From Sphingobacteriales bacterium 44-61 (GTDB taxonomy: Bacteria; Bacteroidota; Bacteroidia; Chitinophagales; Chitinophagaceae), in assembly GCA_001898405.1 (NCBI GenBank), contig MKTW01000009.1, forward strand, positions 233,835-297,834: DNA of 64,000 nucleotides, in the 5' to 3' direction. The translations under genes and the position numbers were made by a program. Positions 20,401 through 29,427 of this stretch are shown piece after piece. The notes below the pieces were generated by a model. That model ran no database searches. It worked only from the letters and a program-made list of their open reading frames with translations, and had not been told where the DNA came from. Every line of letters begins with the position of its first letter. The first letter of the stretch is position 1.

Positions 20401-20610
20401 CAGATAAACAAGGTTCGCAATGACAATCCGAAGAGGATGTTCCAGGTGCTGGAGCAATTGCACGTGCTGCCTAATGTAACTTACCTTTCTAAGGTGAGAA
20501 ACACTGAAGAGATCGTAACACATGGCGAAGCAGAGCATGGTGGTGCTGAACATGATGCAACAAGGCCGGCAGCGGCAGGAGAACATGCTGCTGAACCAGC
20601 TCATCATTAA
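17407..20610 (+). CDS. actB: Alternative complex III subunit ActB, iron-sulfur protein
   Basis: 1067 residues. A Tat motif lies inside the N-terminus (RRDFLKYLGFSTAAATLAASC, R48-R49). A molybdopterin-oxidoreductase-like domain without expected cofactor spans about 70-740. The C-terminal ferredoxin region has four cysteine groups (CYGCGACVVAC; CQHCDNAPCENVC; CIGTRYCANNC; CSFC with CQQAC), fitting three 4Fe-4S and one 3Fe-4S cluster. It relays electrons from ActC to the ActA hemes. A His/Ala-rich tail ends the protein. Confidence 0.93.
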   Translation: MSQNKYWQGFGQVNDPENFQKKVQDEFQEELPFEGFDDKGLADAKAPRRDFLKYLGFSTAAATLAASCKVPVRKAIPFANKPENIIPGDAKYYATTYVQDGDVIPVVAKVRDGRPIKIEGNTLASFTRGGTSARAQASVLDLYDMYRTTHPKRKVGEKFEETTYEFVDKAIAEGLTGASGIVLLTSTVVSPTTKQIITEFLAKYPGSRHIQADAVSYSGMLLANEASGFGRKIPSYDFGAAKVIVSLDADFLGSWLNPVENAVGYGKGRKIDEKKPEMSKHFQFEGYLSTTGASADERFTHRPSETGLVAQAILAGLDGSVAAPAIADAKLKAGIAKVVTALKSNTGASLVVSGSNDVNVQILVNAINNAVGAYGTTISWASTSNYRAGIDKDLVDLVAQMEAGQVGALLVYGANPAYHFPDAEKFKAALKKVKLSVSFGEKLDETTELCGYIVPNHNYLESWGDAEPKSGVVSFLQPTIYPLFKTRPYQTSLLKWAGNNTDYETYFRNYWTGKLGSDEAFEKALQDGIIEQASSTGAGAYNGGAVSTAVSGIASAKKGSGKYEVVLYQKVSIGTGTGAYNPWLQELPDPISKATWDNYALISMSMAKEMLGLDLANKNNERENNNYEYHPSKPVIKIAVAGQKELELPILVIPGMNANTIAIAVGYGRNEGLGKTAAGVGKNVYNLASFNGSTITYSTSADITSAGRKEKIAQTQIHNSYEGRVEVVRETTLASFIANPNEITDFRQDLLDKYAKANNDFRKDATLYGVHDMPGLKWGMNIDMNACYGCGACVVACHTENNVPVVGKSEVLRFHDMHWLRIDRYFVSDENNPDDLKGVVFQPMMCQHCDNAPCENVCPVAATNHSSEGINQMAYNRCIGTRYCANNCPFKVRRFNWADYTGADSFPNNQDQKLVGKLDPVVHQMNDELTRMVLNPDVTVRSRGVMEKCSFCIQRTQAAKLQAKKEGRPLLDGEAKTACQQACAGDAIVFGNVHDKDSQINKVRNDNPKRMFQVLEQLHVLPNVTYLSKVRNTEEIVTHGEAEHGGAEHDATRPAAAGEHAAEPAHH

Positions 20611-20645
20611 TCAGAAGCAAAGAAGTTAAAGACATAAACAGGATA

Positions 20646-20738
20646 CGGCCTGTGAAAGCAGGCCGGAAAATCCGGACTTCTTTTCAACATGCAGATCTTG
20701 ACTTATTGGAATAGTGAATTTGCAGGCGATTGCCTGCA
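20646..20738 (+). other. Two intercistronic hairpins between actB and actC
   Basis: The 254-base actB-actC gap holds two perfect stems: CGGCCTG/CAGGCCG (20646-20652 with 20659-20665) and TGCAGGC/GCCTGCA (20721-20727 with 20732-20738). The first is followed by CTTCTTTT. They may set RNA stability or act as a leaky terminator. No ORF was found in this gap. Confidence 0.5.
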
Positions 20739-20864
20739 GAAAGAAGGGAAAGCAGTTGCTGAAACAGGGTGACTGAGATTAGAACAACAGGATAGAAGAA
20801 AAGTTTGACAACATACAAATAAAAAGCTCACCTCCGCGAAGGGTAAAGCTAAAAGCGATTTAAT

Positions 20865-22319
20865 ATGTCATTACTCAGATACGAATCACAGGTCAGACCG
20901 CCGATTGTAGATGGAACAAAAGATTATCATCAGGTAACAGAGGATATCTGCCGCCCGGTGGAAGCCAAGCCTTCCAGATTATGGTGGATAGGATTTCTTA
21001 TCTCCGTGGGCTTGCTGATCTTCGGTATAGTGTCCGTTACCATGGAGGTGATGTACGGTACAGGGCAGTGGAACCTGAACAAGACAATCGGTTGGGGTTG
21101 GGATATCACCAACTTCGTATGGTGGGTAGGTATCGGTCACGCAGGAACCCTGATCTCTGCGATCCTGTTGCTGTTCCGCCAGGGTTGGAGAACCGGTGTG
21201 AACCGTGCTGCAGAAGCGATGACCATCTTCGCGGTAATGTGTGCGGGTCAGTTCCCGATCTGGCACATGGGCCGTGTATGGGATGCCTTCTTCGTACTGC
21301 CTTATCCAAACACCCGCGGTCCTTTGTGGGTTAACTTCAACTCTCCTCTTCTTTGGGACGTATTTGCGATCTCTACATACTTCACCGTTTCATTATTGTT
21401 CTGGTATTCCGGTCTGTTGCCCGACCTGGCTACACTCCGCGACCGTGCTAAACTGAAATGGAGAAAAATGTTTTACGGTGTGGCTGCTTTCGGCTGGACT
21501 GGTTCTACCAAACACTGGCAAAGACACGAAGCGCTGTCACTCGTACTGGCAGGTTTGAGTACGCCGCTGGTACTTTCAGTACACACGATCGTATCCTTTG
21601 ACTTCGCCACTTCAGTAGTTCCGGGATGGCACACTACCATCTTCCCTCCTTACTTCGTGGCTGGTGCGGTATTCTCTGGTTTTGCAATGGTGCAAACCCT
21701 GCTGCTCGTTACCCGTAAAGTGCTGGGGCTGCAAGATTATATTACTATCGAGCACATCGAAGTGATGAATAAAGTAATTGTGTTGACGGGTTCTATCGTG
21801 GGTATCGCTTATCTAACAGAATTGTTCATGGCCTGGTACAGCCACGTGGATTATGAATGGTTTGCTTTTAAAGAGAACCGTGTTAATCTCAACAGCCCTT
21901 ACGGATGGAGCTACTGGCTGATGATGGGTTGTAACGTATTATCACCACAGGTGTTCTGGTCAAAGAAACTGCGCCGTAACCTGCTGCTGACCTTCTTTAT
22001 GAGTATCCTGGTGAATATTGGTATGTGGTTCGAACGTTTTGTGATCATCGTAACTTCTGTTTACCGCGACTACCTGCCAAGTGCCTGGAGTACTTACTAC
22101 GCTCCCACCATTTGGGAAGTAGGTTTCTATATGGGTACTTTTGGATTGTTCTTTACCTGTTACTTCCTGTTCTCCAAATTCTTCCCGGTTATTGCAGTGG
22201 CGGAAATCAAGCATATCCTGAAGAAAAATGGTGAGAGCTATAAAGAGAAAATGAATGTGGAAGAAGAAGAAACAGTGGAAGAGTTTGCACATAAGAATTT
22301 GCACGACGACCATCATTAA
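20865..22319 (+). CDS. actC: Alternative complex III subunit ActC, NrfD-like membrane protein
   Basis: 484 residues with about ten membrane helices and the NrfD/PsrC pattern (MYGTGQWNLNKTIGWGWDI, FVWWVGIGHAGTLISAILLL, HMGRVWDAFF). ActC binds and oxidises menaquinol at the periplasmic side and passes electrons to ActB; it is a candidate for ion translocation. Tail: acidic then HDDHH. Confidence 0.93.
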   Translation: MSLLRYESQVRPPIVDGTKDYHQVTEDICRPVEAKPSRLWWIGFLISVGLLIFGIVSVTMEVMYGTGQWNLNKTIGWGWDITNFVWWVGIGHAGTLISAILLLFRQGWRTGVNRAAEAMTIFAVMCAGQFPIWHMGRVWDAFFVLPYPNTRGPLWVNFNSPLLWDVFAISTYFTVSLLFWYSGLLPDLATLRDRAKLKWRKMFYGVAAFGWTGSTKHWQRHEALSLVLAGLSTPLVLSVHTIVSFDFATSVVPGWHTTIFPPYFVAGAVFSGFAMVQTLLLVTRKVLGLQDYITIEHIEVMNKVIVLTGSIVGIAYLTELFMAWYSHVDYEWFAFKENRVNLNSPYGWSYWLMMGCNVLSPQVFWSKKLRRNLLLTFFMSILVNIGMWFERFVIIVTSVYRDYLPSAWSTYYAPTIWEVGFYMGTFGLFFTCYFLFSKFFPVIAVAEIKHILKKNGESYKEKMNVEEEETVEEFAHKNLHDDHH

Positions 22320-22358
22320 AAACAACAGTCAAGGTTTTAACTTTTGAATTAAATAATT

Positions 22359-22946
22359 ATGTCGGTTAAAAAATTTGTAGTAGGCAACTTTGATGACGAA
22401 GCAGTACTTTTTCCTGCAGTGAAAAAAGTTCGCCGTGCCGGTTATAAAATCCATGATGTTTTCACTCCATTCCCTATCCATGGTTTGGATAAAGCGATGG
22501 GATTAAAAGATACCAGCCTTCACGTAGCAGGATTTATCTATGGCATCGCTGGTACTACTACCGCTTTGAGTTTTATTACATGGGCATTGACGATCGACTG
22601 GCAGGTAAACTTCGGCGGTAAGCCTTATTTCTCCCTGCCTGCGTGGATTCCCATCACGTTTGAGCTTACAGTACTGTTTGCCTCTGTGGGCATGGTGCTT
22701 ACCTTCTGCTGGCTTTGTCAATTAGCGCCTTTTATCAAGAAGGACCACTTCAACCCCCGCTCCACGGATGATCTGTTTGTAATGGCGGTGGAATGCACAG
22801 ATAAAACCAACGAACAGGAAGCGCTTGCATTCCTGAACAGTGTAGGAGCAAAAGATGTGTCTGTACAATACCGTGAAACCGGCTGGTGGCTTGGCCGCTA
22901 CGACCAGGAAACGGTTAGATATGGTAAAAAAGTAGAAGCAGTTTAA
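22359..22946 (+). CDS. actD: Alternative complex III subunit ActD (DUF3341)
   Basis: 195 residues, DUF3341. A soluble ferredoxin-like N-terminus (FVVGNFDDEAVLFPAVKKVR) contains two membrane helices in the middle (about 65-90 and 100-125), with a soluble tail ending in YRETGWWLGRYD. Structural subunit of ACIII, 39 bases after actC. Confidence 0.92.
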   Translation: MSVKKFVVGNFDDEAVLFPAVKKVRRAGYKIHDVFTPFPIHGLDKAMGLKDTSLHVAGFIYGIAGTTTALSFITWALTIDWQVNFGGKPYFSLPAWIPITFELTVLFASVGMVLTFCWLCQLAPFIKKDHFNPRSTDDLFVMAVECTDKTNEQEALAFLNSVGAKDVSVQYRETGWWLGRYDQETVRYGKKVEAV

Positions 22947-22976
22947 TAAATCAAGTAGAACATTAACAATATACGG

Positions 22977-23627
22977 ATGAAAAAATTTTTGATCATAACA
23001 GGATGTGTAACAGTTACAGCGCTGGCTGTAAGCTGCAGCAGTCGTAATCCTGGTCGTGCCTATATGCCAGACATGGCTGATAGCAGGGCTTATGAAACAT
23101 ATGCTCCTGTGCAGGAAAGACTGGATGCATCTGCAACGCCTGGTGCACAATTCCATGGAGGGCCGGTTGAAGGCACTATTGCCCGTGGCGATATGCTCGG
23201 TTCAAAACTGCTGAAAGATACTATAGGCTCTTATGCCTCTTCAGCAGGTATAAAAAACCCTCTGGCAGCCGGCTCAGTTGATCTGAAAGAAGCAGAAAGG
23301 CTTTATCTCGTTAACTGCGGTATCTGTCATGGTCCCAAACTGGATGGTAATGGCCCCCTCTGGAAAGATGGTAACGGTCCTTATCCGGCAGCGCCTAAAA
23401 ACCTGATGGGTGATGATATGAAAGCAACATCTGAAGGAACAATTTTCCATGTTGCCACTTATGGTAAAGGCCAGATGGGTAGCTATGCTTCTCAACTGAG
23501 CACTAAACAACGTTGGGAAGTGGTTGCTTATATCAAATCAAAACAATTCCCGGCTGGCAGCACTGCAAAAGCAGATTCAACAGCACCAAAAGCGGCGGCA
23601 GATAGCACAAAAGCAGCCGTTAAATAA
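22977..23627 (+). CDS. actE: Alternative complex III subunit ActE, monoheme lipoprotein cytochrome c
   Basis: 216 residues. Lipobox ALAVSC (Cys 19 or nearby) marks a periplasmic lipoprotein. One heme motif, NCGICHGPKLDGNG, and a later Met-bearing loop (GKGQMGSYASQL) supply the ligands. The C-terminus is Ala/Lys/Ser-rich. It is the terminal electron carrier of ACIII, handing electrons to the adjacent oxidase. Confidence 0.9.
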   Translation: MKKFLIITGCVTVTALAVSCSSRNPGRAYMPDMADSRAYETYAPVQERLDASATPGAQFHGGPVEGTIARGDMLGSKLLKDTIGSYASSAGIKNPLAAGSVDLKEAERLYLVNCGICHGPKLDGNGPLWKDGNGPYPAAPKNLMGDDMKATSEGTIFHVATYGKGQMGSYASQLSTKQRWEVVAYIKSKQFPAGSTAKADSTAPKAAADSTKAAVK

Positions 23628-23658
23628 GAATTATTGAAGAAATTATAAAAGAATACTG

Positions 23659-24906
23659 ATGTCAAACAGGGACCAATTTGTAGCGCCGAAAAGATACAAT
23701 ACCATAGCGATCGCTTTAATGGCTATTGGGATCTTATCTCTAGTTACATTATATATCACGCATGGCTCTAAAGATAATCCGCATGACCAGGCAAGGTTCT
23801 GGGGCAGTTTGCTGCAGAACAGTGTTTACTTCCTGCTGATTGTGAATGCAGCAATGTTCTTTATTTGCGCACTCACATTGGCCTGGGGTGGTTGGCAGAT
23901 GGCTTTCCGCCGTGTTACTGAAGCAATTTCAGCCTGTGTGCCGGTACTGGGTGTTATCTGCGGAGCGATACTGTTGTCCATTGCTTTCGGTAGCAATCAT
24001 GAGATCTACCACTGGACAGATGCTGAGCATGTAAAACATGATCCTACACTGCTGCATAAAGCTGGTTTTCTGAATAAAGGATTTTTCGCCATCGTTACTG
24101 TTCTCACTATTGTTCTCTGGTCTGTGTTGGGATGGAAAATGAGAAGCCTTTCCCGCAGCCTCGACAACAATCCTATCCCTACAGTAGAAGGCAGAAAGAA
24201 ATACATGTTCAATAACACAGTTTGGGCAGCGATATACATTGTTGTGTTTGCACTTACAGTAATGTCTTCTATTCCCTGGCTTTGGCTGATGAGCATCGAC
24301 GCACACTGGTACAGCACCATGTATAGCTGGTACACATTTGCAAGCACATTCGTAGCAGGCATCGCTTTAATTACCCTGTTTGTTGTTTTCCTTAAAAATA
24401 ACGGCTACCTGCAGTATACGAATAAAGAACACCTGCATGATCTTGGTAAGTTCATGTTTGCGTTCTCCATCTTCTGGACTTACCTGTGGTTCTCCCAGTT
24501 CATGTTGATCTGGTATGCCAACATTCCTGAAGAAACAGTTTATTTCAAAACCAGGGCACAGGGTGAATACAGCGGAGTATACTGGTTAATGTTCATCATC
24601 AACTTTGTAGCGCCGATCCTGATCCTGATGAGCCGTGATTCAAAACGGAATTATACAACCATTACATTCATGTCATTGCTGATCGTGTTTGGCCACTGGC
24701 TGGATTTCTTCCAGATGGTGTTCCCAAGCCCGCTGACTGATGCTGAAACTGGCAAAACATATGTACCCATGATATTGTATGATTTCGGTATCGGTTTAGG
24801 TTTTGTTGGCCTGATCATGTTTGTAACAGGTAAAGCACTGGCGAAAGCGCCACTGCTGGCAAGAAACCACCCGTTAGTGAAAGAGAGCTTGATACATCAT
24901 ACTTAA
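23659..24906 (+). CDS. actF: Alternative complex III subunit ActF, integral membrane
   Basis: 415 residues with about ten membrane helices, related to ActC/NrfD in topology; usually annotated as the quinol:cytochrome c oxidoreductase quinone-binding subunit 2. It begins with a soluble stretch (MSNRDQFVAPKRYN) and ends AKAPLLARNHPLVKESL. Structural partner of ActC; whether it binds quinone is not settled. Last act gene, followed by coxB after a 69-base gap holding a short repeat. Confidence 0.9.
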   Translation: MSNRDQFVAPKRYNTIAIALMAIGILSLVTLYITHGSKDNPHDQARFWGSLLQNSVYFLLIVNAAMFFICALTLAWGGWQMAFRRVTEAISACVPVLGVICGAILLSIAFGSNHEIYHWTDAEHVKHDPTLLHKAGFLNKGFFAIVTVLTIVLWSVLGWKMRSLSRSLDNNPIPTVEGRKKYMFNNTVWAAIYIVVFALTVMSSIPWLWLMSIDAHWYSTMYSWYTFASTFVAGIALITLFVVFLKNNGYLQYTNKEHLHDLGKFMFAFSIFWTYLWFSQFMLIWYANIPEETVYFKTRAQGEYSGVYWLMFIINFVAPILILMSRDSKRNYTTITFMSLLIVFGHWLDFFQMVFPSPLTDAETGKTYVPMILYDFGIGLGFVGLIMFVTGKALAKAPLLARNHPLVKESLIHHT

Positions 24907-24910
24907 ATTG

Positions 24911-24944
24911 TTTAAGCCTTTTAGCTCTTAAACGTTTAAACTCG
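24911..24944 (-). repeat. Short intergenic repeat, copy 1 (between actF and coxB)
   Basis: Read on the minus strand it is rich in TTTAA and ends GCTAAAAGGCTTAAA. It closely matches 29428-29460 on the plus strand (about 28 of 33 aligned positions by eye). Each copy sits just after a stop codon inside the act-cox operon. Confidence 0.45.
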
Positions 24945-24975
24945 AATTAGAACAATAACTTTTGAACGATAGAAT

Positions 24976-26046
24976 ATGCAAACTTTTTTCATTGTAGCGA
25001 TTTTGGCATTGGGCTTCCTGGTTACTTTTCAGATAGCCAAAGCCAGTGAATATGTAGCAGTGCTGCGTGGGGAAGAAAAGACCAGGAAACAGACCAATAA
25101 GATCAACGCCTTTCTGTTGCTGATTTTCCTGATCGTCGGCCTGATCGGTGTGTTTTATTGCAATGAAAGATTGAAAGGAAAGATCCTGGGTGCGCCAGCA
25201 TCTGATCACGGTGTGCATATTGATACCATGTTGTACATCACCATTGCCCTCACCGGTATTGTTTTCTTTGCAACACAGATCGCGTTATTCTGGTTTTCTT
25301 ATAAATACCAGGAGTCTGATAACCGTAAAGCGTTTTACTATCCGCACAACAACAAACTGGAGTTGATCTGGACCGTAATCCCTGCGATTACCCTGACAGT
25401 GCTGGTAGGTTTCGGGATCTTCTACTGGTTCAAGATCACAGGTGAAGCACCTAAAAATGCAATGGTGGTGGAAGTAACCGGTAGTCAGTTCAAATGGGAG
25501 TTCCGCTACCCCGGTAAAGACAATATTCTCGGCAAGAAATATTATAAAGAGATCAACGACGCTAAGAACAATCCGCTGGGTCAGCTTTGGGACGATCCTG
25601 CAAACCATGATGATATTTATATTGCTGGTGAGCCAATGCACCTTGTCGTGAATAAACCAATAAAAATGGTGATCGGTGCAAAAGATGTGATCCATGACGT
25701 AGGTCTGGCGCATTTCCGGATGAAAATGGACGCTGTTCCCGGTACGCCTACCACCATGTGGTTCACACCTACCAAGACCAGCAAGCAGATGAAAGAAGAA
25801 ACAGGCAATCCTAATTTTGTATACGAAATTTCCTGCGATCAGATGTGCGGTAAAGGCCACTGGAGCATGCGCGGTGAAATTGTAGTGGAAACACAGGAAG
25901 AGTTTGATCAGTGGATGGCGACAAAGAAACCAAAATACTTTGCTGCTTTCCCTGAAAAAGACCCGGCCGTGCAAAAAGCAGCAGCAGCGGCAGATACAAC
26001 AGCAGCTAAAGCAGCCACGCAGCCAGTAGCTATGGCTGGCCATTAA
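24976..26046 (+). CDS. coxB: Cytochrome c oxidase subunit II
   Basis: 356 residues. Three hydrophobic segments near the N-terminus (about 2-17, 45-62 and 80-107) plus one near 130-150 precede the periplasmic cupredoxin domain. The CuA site is complete: the HDVGLAHFRMKMDAVPG histidine region and CDQMCGKGHWSM (C-x3-C-x3-H-x2-M). An Ala/Lys-rich tail follows. It accepts electrons from the ACIII/cytochrome c side and passes them to subunit I. Confidence 0.95.
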   Translation: MQTFFIVAILALGFLVTFQIAKASEYVAVLRGEEKTRKQTNKINAFLLLIFLIVGLIGVFYCNERLKGKILGAPASDHGVHIDTMLYITIALTGIVFFATQIALFWFSYKYQESDNRKAFYYPHNNKLELIWTVIPAITLTVLVGFGIFYWFKITGEAPKNAMVVEVTGSQFKWEFRYPGKDNILGKKYYKEINDAKNNPLGQLWDDPANHDDIYIAGEPMHLVVNKPIKMVIGAKDVIHDVGLAHFRMKMDAVPGTPTTMWFTPTKTSKQMKEETGNPNFVYEISCDQMCGKGHWSMRGEIVVETQEEFDQWMATKKPKYFAAFPEKDPAVQKAAAAADTTAAKAATQPVAMAGH

Positions 26047-26062
26047 TTCGATCCTATAATAG

Positions 26063-26075
26063 CCCGCAGGGCGGG
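26063..26075 (+). other. Small hairpin between coxB and coxA
   Basis: CCCGC, three bases, GCGGG. A short GC-rich stem 16 bases before the coxA ATG. It may influence coxA translation. Confidence 0.35.
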
Positions 26076-26090
26076 ATAAAATAAAAGATT

Positions 26091-27899
26091 ATGAGCGAAG
26101 CATTGCATATACATCACGACACAGCTGTGTCTCACGATGTTCATCACAGCGGTGACCACGGACATCACCACCAGTCCTTTATCTCAAAGTATGTTTTCAG
26201 CATGGACCACAAGACCATCGCGAAACAGTTTTTGATAACGGGTATCATATGGGCGATCATTGGTGGTCTGTTCTCGGTATTGTTCCGTTTGCAATTGGGT
26301 TTCCCCGGCCAGTCTTTCCCGATCCTCGAAACTTTCTTCGGACATTGGGCAAAAGGCGGTACCATCCAGCCTGAGTTTTATTATGCGCTGGTGACCATGC
26401 ACGGTACTGTACTCGTGTTCTTCGTATTGACAGCAGGTCTTTCAGGAACTTTCTCCAACTTCCTCATCCCGCTGCAAGTGGGTGCAAGGGATATGGCTTC
26501 TCCGTTCCTGAACATGCTTTCTTACTGGTTCTTCTTCCTGGCCAGTGTGATAATGATCGCTTCAATGTTCCTGCAAACCGGCCCTGCAAGTGGTGGTTGG
26601 ACGATGTATCCTCCGCTTAGTGCTTTGGGTCAGGCAAATGATGGATCAAAACTTGGTGCAGATTTCTGGTTGATCGGTATGGCACTGTTTATCGTGTCTC
26701 AGCTGATGGCCGGTCTGAACTATATCTCTACTATCCTGAACATGCGTACCAAAGGCATGAGCATGACGCGTATGCCACTGACGATCTGGGCGCTGTTCTT
26801 CACAGCTGTACTGGGTGTATTGTCTTTCCCTGTATTGCTTTCAGGTGCTATCCTTCTGTTGTTTGACCGCAACATTGGAACCAGCTTCTTCCTGAGTGAT
26901 ATCGTGGTGAATGGAGAAGTGTTACCGAACGAAGGTGGTAGTGCAATTTTGTACCAGCACTTGTTCTGGTTCCTTGGTCACCCTGAAGTATATATCATCC
27001 TGTTGCCTGCAATGGGTATGGTGTCGGAAATATTATCTATTAACAGCCGCAAGCCGATCTTCGGTTATATGGCGATGCTCGGTTCCCTGTTCGCCATTTG
27101 TATACTGGCCTTCCTGGTTTGGGCGCACCATATGTTCGTTACCGGTTTGAATCCGTTCCTCGGTTCGGTGTTCGTACTGTTAACGCTGCTGATCGCGGTG
27201 CCGTCGGCCATCAAGGTGTTCAACTGGCTCACGACACTCTGGCGGGGTAATATCCGCTTCACACCTGCGATGCTGTTTGCGATCGGTTTTGTGAGCCTGT
27301 TCATCTCTGGTGGTTTAACAGGTATCTTCCTCGGAAACTCAACGATTGATATACACCTGCACGATACAATGTTCGTGGTAGCCCACTTCCACATTGTAAT
27401 GGGTGTGGCATCCATGTTCGGCATGTTTGCCGGTATCTATCACTGGTTCCCCAAAATGTTTGGCCGGTACCTGAACAACACCCTTGCTTACTTCCACTTC
27501 TGGGTAACACTGGTTGGCGCTTACCTGATCTTCTGGCCAATGCACTACGAAGGTCTGGCTGGTATGCCCCGCCGTTATCTGGATAAGAGCATCTGGGTTT
27601 CCTTTAACCAGTTTGGCAGCCTCGATCAGATGATCACTATTGTTACAGTTATTGTTTTCGCTGTTCAATTGATGTTCGTGTTCAACTTCTTCTATTCTAT
27701 TTTCAAAGGAAGAAAAGTTACCACTGCCAATCCATGGGGCGCTACCACGCTGGAATGGACAACTCCTATCAGGCCTGGTCACGGTAACTGGACCGGAGAA
27801 ATTCCTGAAGTACACCGTTGGCCTTATGATTACGGTAAAGACGGAAGGGATTTCATTCCGCAGACAGAGCCGATCGGAGCAAATGAAAGCAAGCATTAG
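26091..27899 (+). CDS. coxA: Cytochrome c oxidase subunit I
   Basis: 602 residues, heme-copper oxidase subunit I of the A family with about twelve helices. Key sites visible: the low-spin heme His in YYALVTMHGTVLVFF, the CuB/tyrosine region WFLGHPEVYIILLPAMG, the HH pair in WAHHMFVTG, and the heme a/a3 ligands in HDTMFVVAHFHIVMG. A His-rich N-terminus (HIHHDTAVSHDVHHSGDHG) may bind metal. It reduces oxygen to water and pumps protons. Confidence 0.97.
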   Translation: MSEALHIHHDTAVSHDVHHSGDHGHHHQSFISKYVFSMDHKTIAKQFLITGIIWAIIGGLFSVLFRLQLGFPGQSFPILETFFGHWAKGGTIQPEFYYALVTMHGTVLVFFVLTAGLSGTFSNFLIPLQVGARDMASPFLNMLSYWFFFLASVIMIASMFLQTGPASGGWTMYPPLSALGQANDGSKLGADFWLIGMALFIVSQLMAGLNYISTILNMRTKGMSMTRMPLTIWALFFTAVLGVLSFPVLLSGAILLLFDRNIGTSFFLSDIVVNGEVLPNEGGSAILYQHLFWFLGHPEVYIILLPAMGMVSEILSINSRKPIFGYMAMLGSLFAICILAFLVWAHHMFVTGLNPFLGSVFVLLTLLIAVPSAIKVFNWLTTLWRGNIRFTPAMLFAIGFVSLFISGGLTGIFLGNSTIDIHLHDTMFVVAHFHIVMGVASMFGMFAGIYHWFPKMFGRYLNNTLAYFHFWVTLVGAYLIFWPMHYEGLAGMPRRYLDKSIWVSFNQFGSLDQMITIVTVIVFAVQLMFVFNFFYSIFKGRKVTTANPWGATTLEWTTPIRPGHGNWTGEIPEVHRWPYDYGKDGRDFIPQTEPIGANESKH

Positions 27900-27961
27900 A
27901 AATAAAGATGTGAGAGGGATCAGGAGGGGTTTTTATTAGGGTTTAAATCGCGAAAGCTGTG

Positions 27962-28837
27962 ATGAATAAGATAAAAGACTACTTACAGTTAGTTAAGCTT
28001 TCGCTCAGTATAATGGTAGTGTTCAGCAGTGTGATCAGTTACCTGCTGGCACCGAAAGTGGTGGAGTATGAATGGGTGATGATAGGATTGCTCTTTGCAG
28101 GTGGGATGTTGGTTACAGGAAGTGCCAATGCCATCAACCAGGTAGTGGAGAAAGACACAGATGCCATGATGAAGCGAACAGGTAAACGCCCTGTTGCTGC
28201 AGGCAGGATGAGCGTGCAGGAAGGATGGGCTTTTGCCATCATTACAGGTGCGCTGGGTGTTTTTATTCTTGGCTACTATTTCAATTGGTTGTCGGCTGGC
28301 CTTGCAGCATTCAGTTTGTTCCTTTATGCTTTTATTTACACGCCAATGAAAAAAGTAAGTTCGATGGCTGTGTTGATGGGAGCAGTTCCGGGAGCGTTGC
28401 CCTGCCTGATAGGCTGGGCGGCTGGAGATGACCGTTTATCGCTGGGCGGCTGGGTATTGTTTGGGATACAATTTCTCTGGCAGTTCCCGCATTTCTGGGC
28501 CATTGCCTGGATTGCGCACTCAGACTACAGCACAGCAGGCTTTAAATTATTGCCGGCAGAAAAAGGGCCGACGAAATTTACAGCATTGCAAACGGTGATT
28601 TATTCTTTGCTGTTATTTCCTGTAACTGTGATGCCTTACTTCGTCGGGATTTGTAATTATAACGATGTGGTAGGGATGGTAAGCATAGGGTTGATAGTGT
28701 TGGCAAATATCTTTATGCTAACACGTTCCACTACGTTGTATGCAAAGATGGACGTAAGCTCAGCAAGAAAAGTGATGTTTGGAAGTTATTTATACCTGCC
28801 AGTGGTATTGCTGGCCTTATTAATGAGTAAAGCATAA
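27962..28837 (+). CDS. ctaB: Protoheme IX farnesyltransferase (heme O synthase)
   Basis: 291 residues from the ATG at 27962 (a GTG lies one codon earlier). UbiA-family prenyltransferase with about eight helices. The diphosphate/Mg motif is NAINQVVEKDTDAMMKRT, and the second acidic loop is IAHSDYSTAGFKLLP. It adds a farnesyl group to heme B to make heme O for the oxidase. The heme A synthase that would follow is not in this window. Confidence 0.95.
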   Translation: MNKIKDYLQLVKLSLSIMVVFSSVISYLLAPKVVEYEWVMIGLLFAGGMLVTGSANAINQVVEKDTDAMMKRTGKRPVAAGRMSVQEGWAFAIITGALGVFILGYYFNWLSAGLAAFSLFLYAFIYTPMKKVSSMAVLMGAVPGALPCLIGWAAGDDRLSLGGWVLFGIQFLWQFPHFWAIAWIAHSDYSTAGFKLLPAEKGPTKFTALQTVIYSLLLFPVTVMPYFVGICNYNDVVGMVSIGLIVLANIFMLTRSTTLYAKMDVSSARKVMFGSYLYLPVVLLALLMSKA

Positions 28838-28855
28838 TATTATAATTAAAGTGAG

Positions 28856-29425
28856 ATGGAAACAGTGATGAATCAACCAAAAAAGAAATTACATCCTCAC
28901 AAGTTTACCTTGTGGGTGGCGATTGCCAGCATATTGATGATGTTTGCAGGCCTTACCAGTGCCTTTATTGTTAAAAGCAACCTGGTAGGCTGGAGCAATA
29001 TCGCGATACCGAAGATATTCTGGGTATCGACGGCCGTGATACTGGTGAGCAGCCTTACATTGCAAATGGCCCTCAGGGCTTTTCGCCAGCGGGAAATGAA
29101 CCAGTACCGCATGCTGATGGGGCTGACTTTTGTGTTGGGATGTGTTTTCGTGGTGTTGCAATGGATCGGTTTCAAAGGCCTGTGGAATCAGGGGGTACAT
29201 TTTACCGGAGCAGCAGGAGCAGGACAGTTCTTATACATCATTTTCGGATTGCATGCTTTGCACGTATTAGGTGGCATCATAGCGTTGCTGGTAATGTTTA
29301 TCAAAGCGTTTTTCGGAAAGGTCAAATTGTATAGTGCAGTGCCGGTGGAAGTAGTGGCAACATACTGGCATTTTGTAGATATTTTATGGATCTATTTGCT
29401 GGTGTTCTTTCTGATCATTGGCTAG
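28856..29425 (+). CDS. coxC: Cytochrome c oxidase subunit III-like, short (189 aa)
   Basis: 189 residues, five membrane helices, ending in the subunit III signature WHFVDILWIYLLVFFLII. Shorter than classic seven-helix subunit III, and followed by a second, longer subunit III gene; such tandem pairs occur in Bacteroidota caa3-type operons. A second in-frame ATG at 28868 (MNQPKKK) is also plausible as the start. Confidence 0.85.
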   Translation: METVMNQPKKKLHPHKFTLWVAIASILMMFAGLTSAFIVKSNLVGWSNIAIPKIFWVSTAVILVSSLTLQMALRAFRQREMNQYRMLMGLTFVLGCVFVVLQWIGFKGLWNQGVHFTGAAGAGQFLYIIFGLHALHVLGGIIALLVMFIKAFFGKVKLYSAVPVEVVATYWHFVDILWIYLLVFFLIIG

Positions 29426-29427
29426 AA

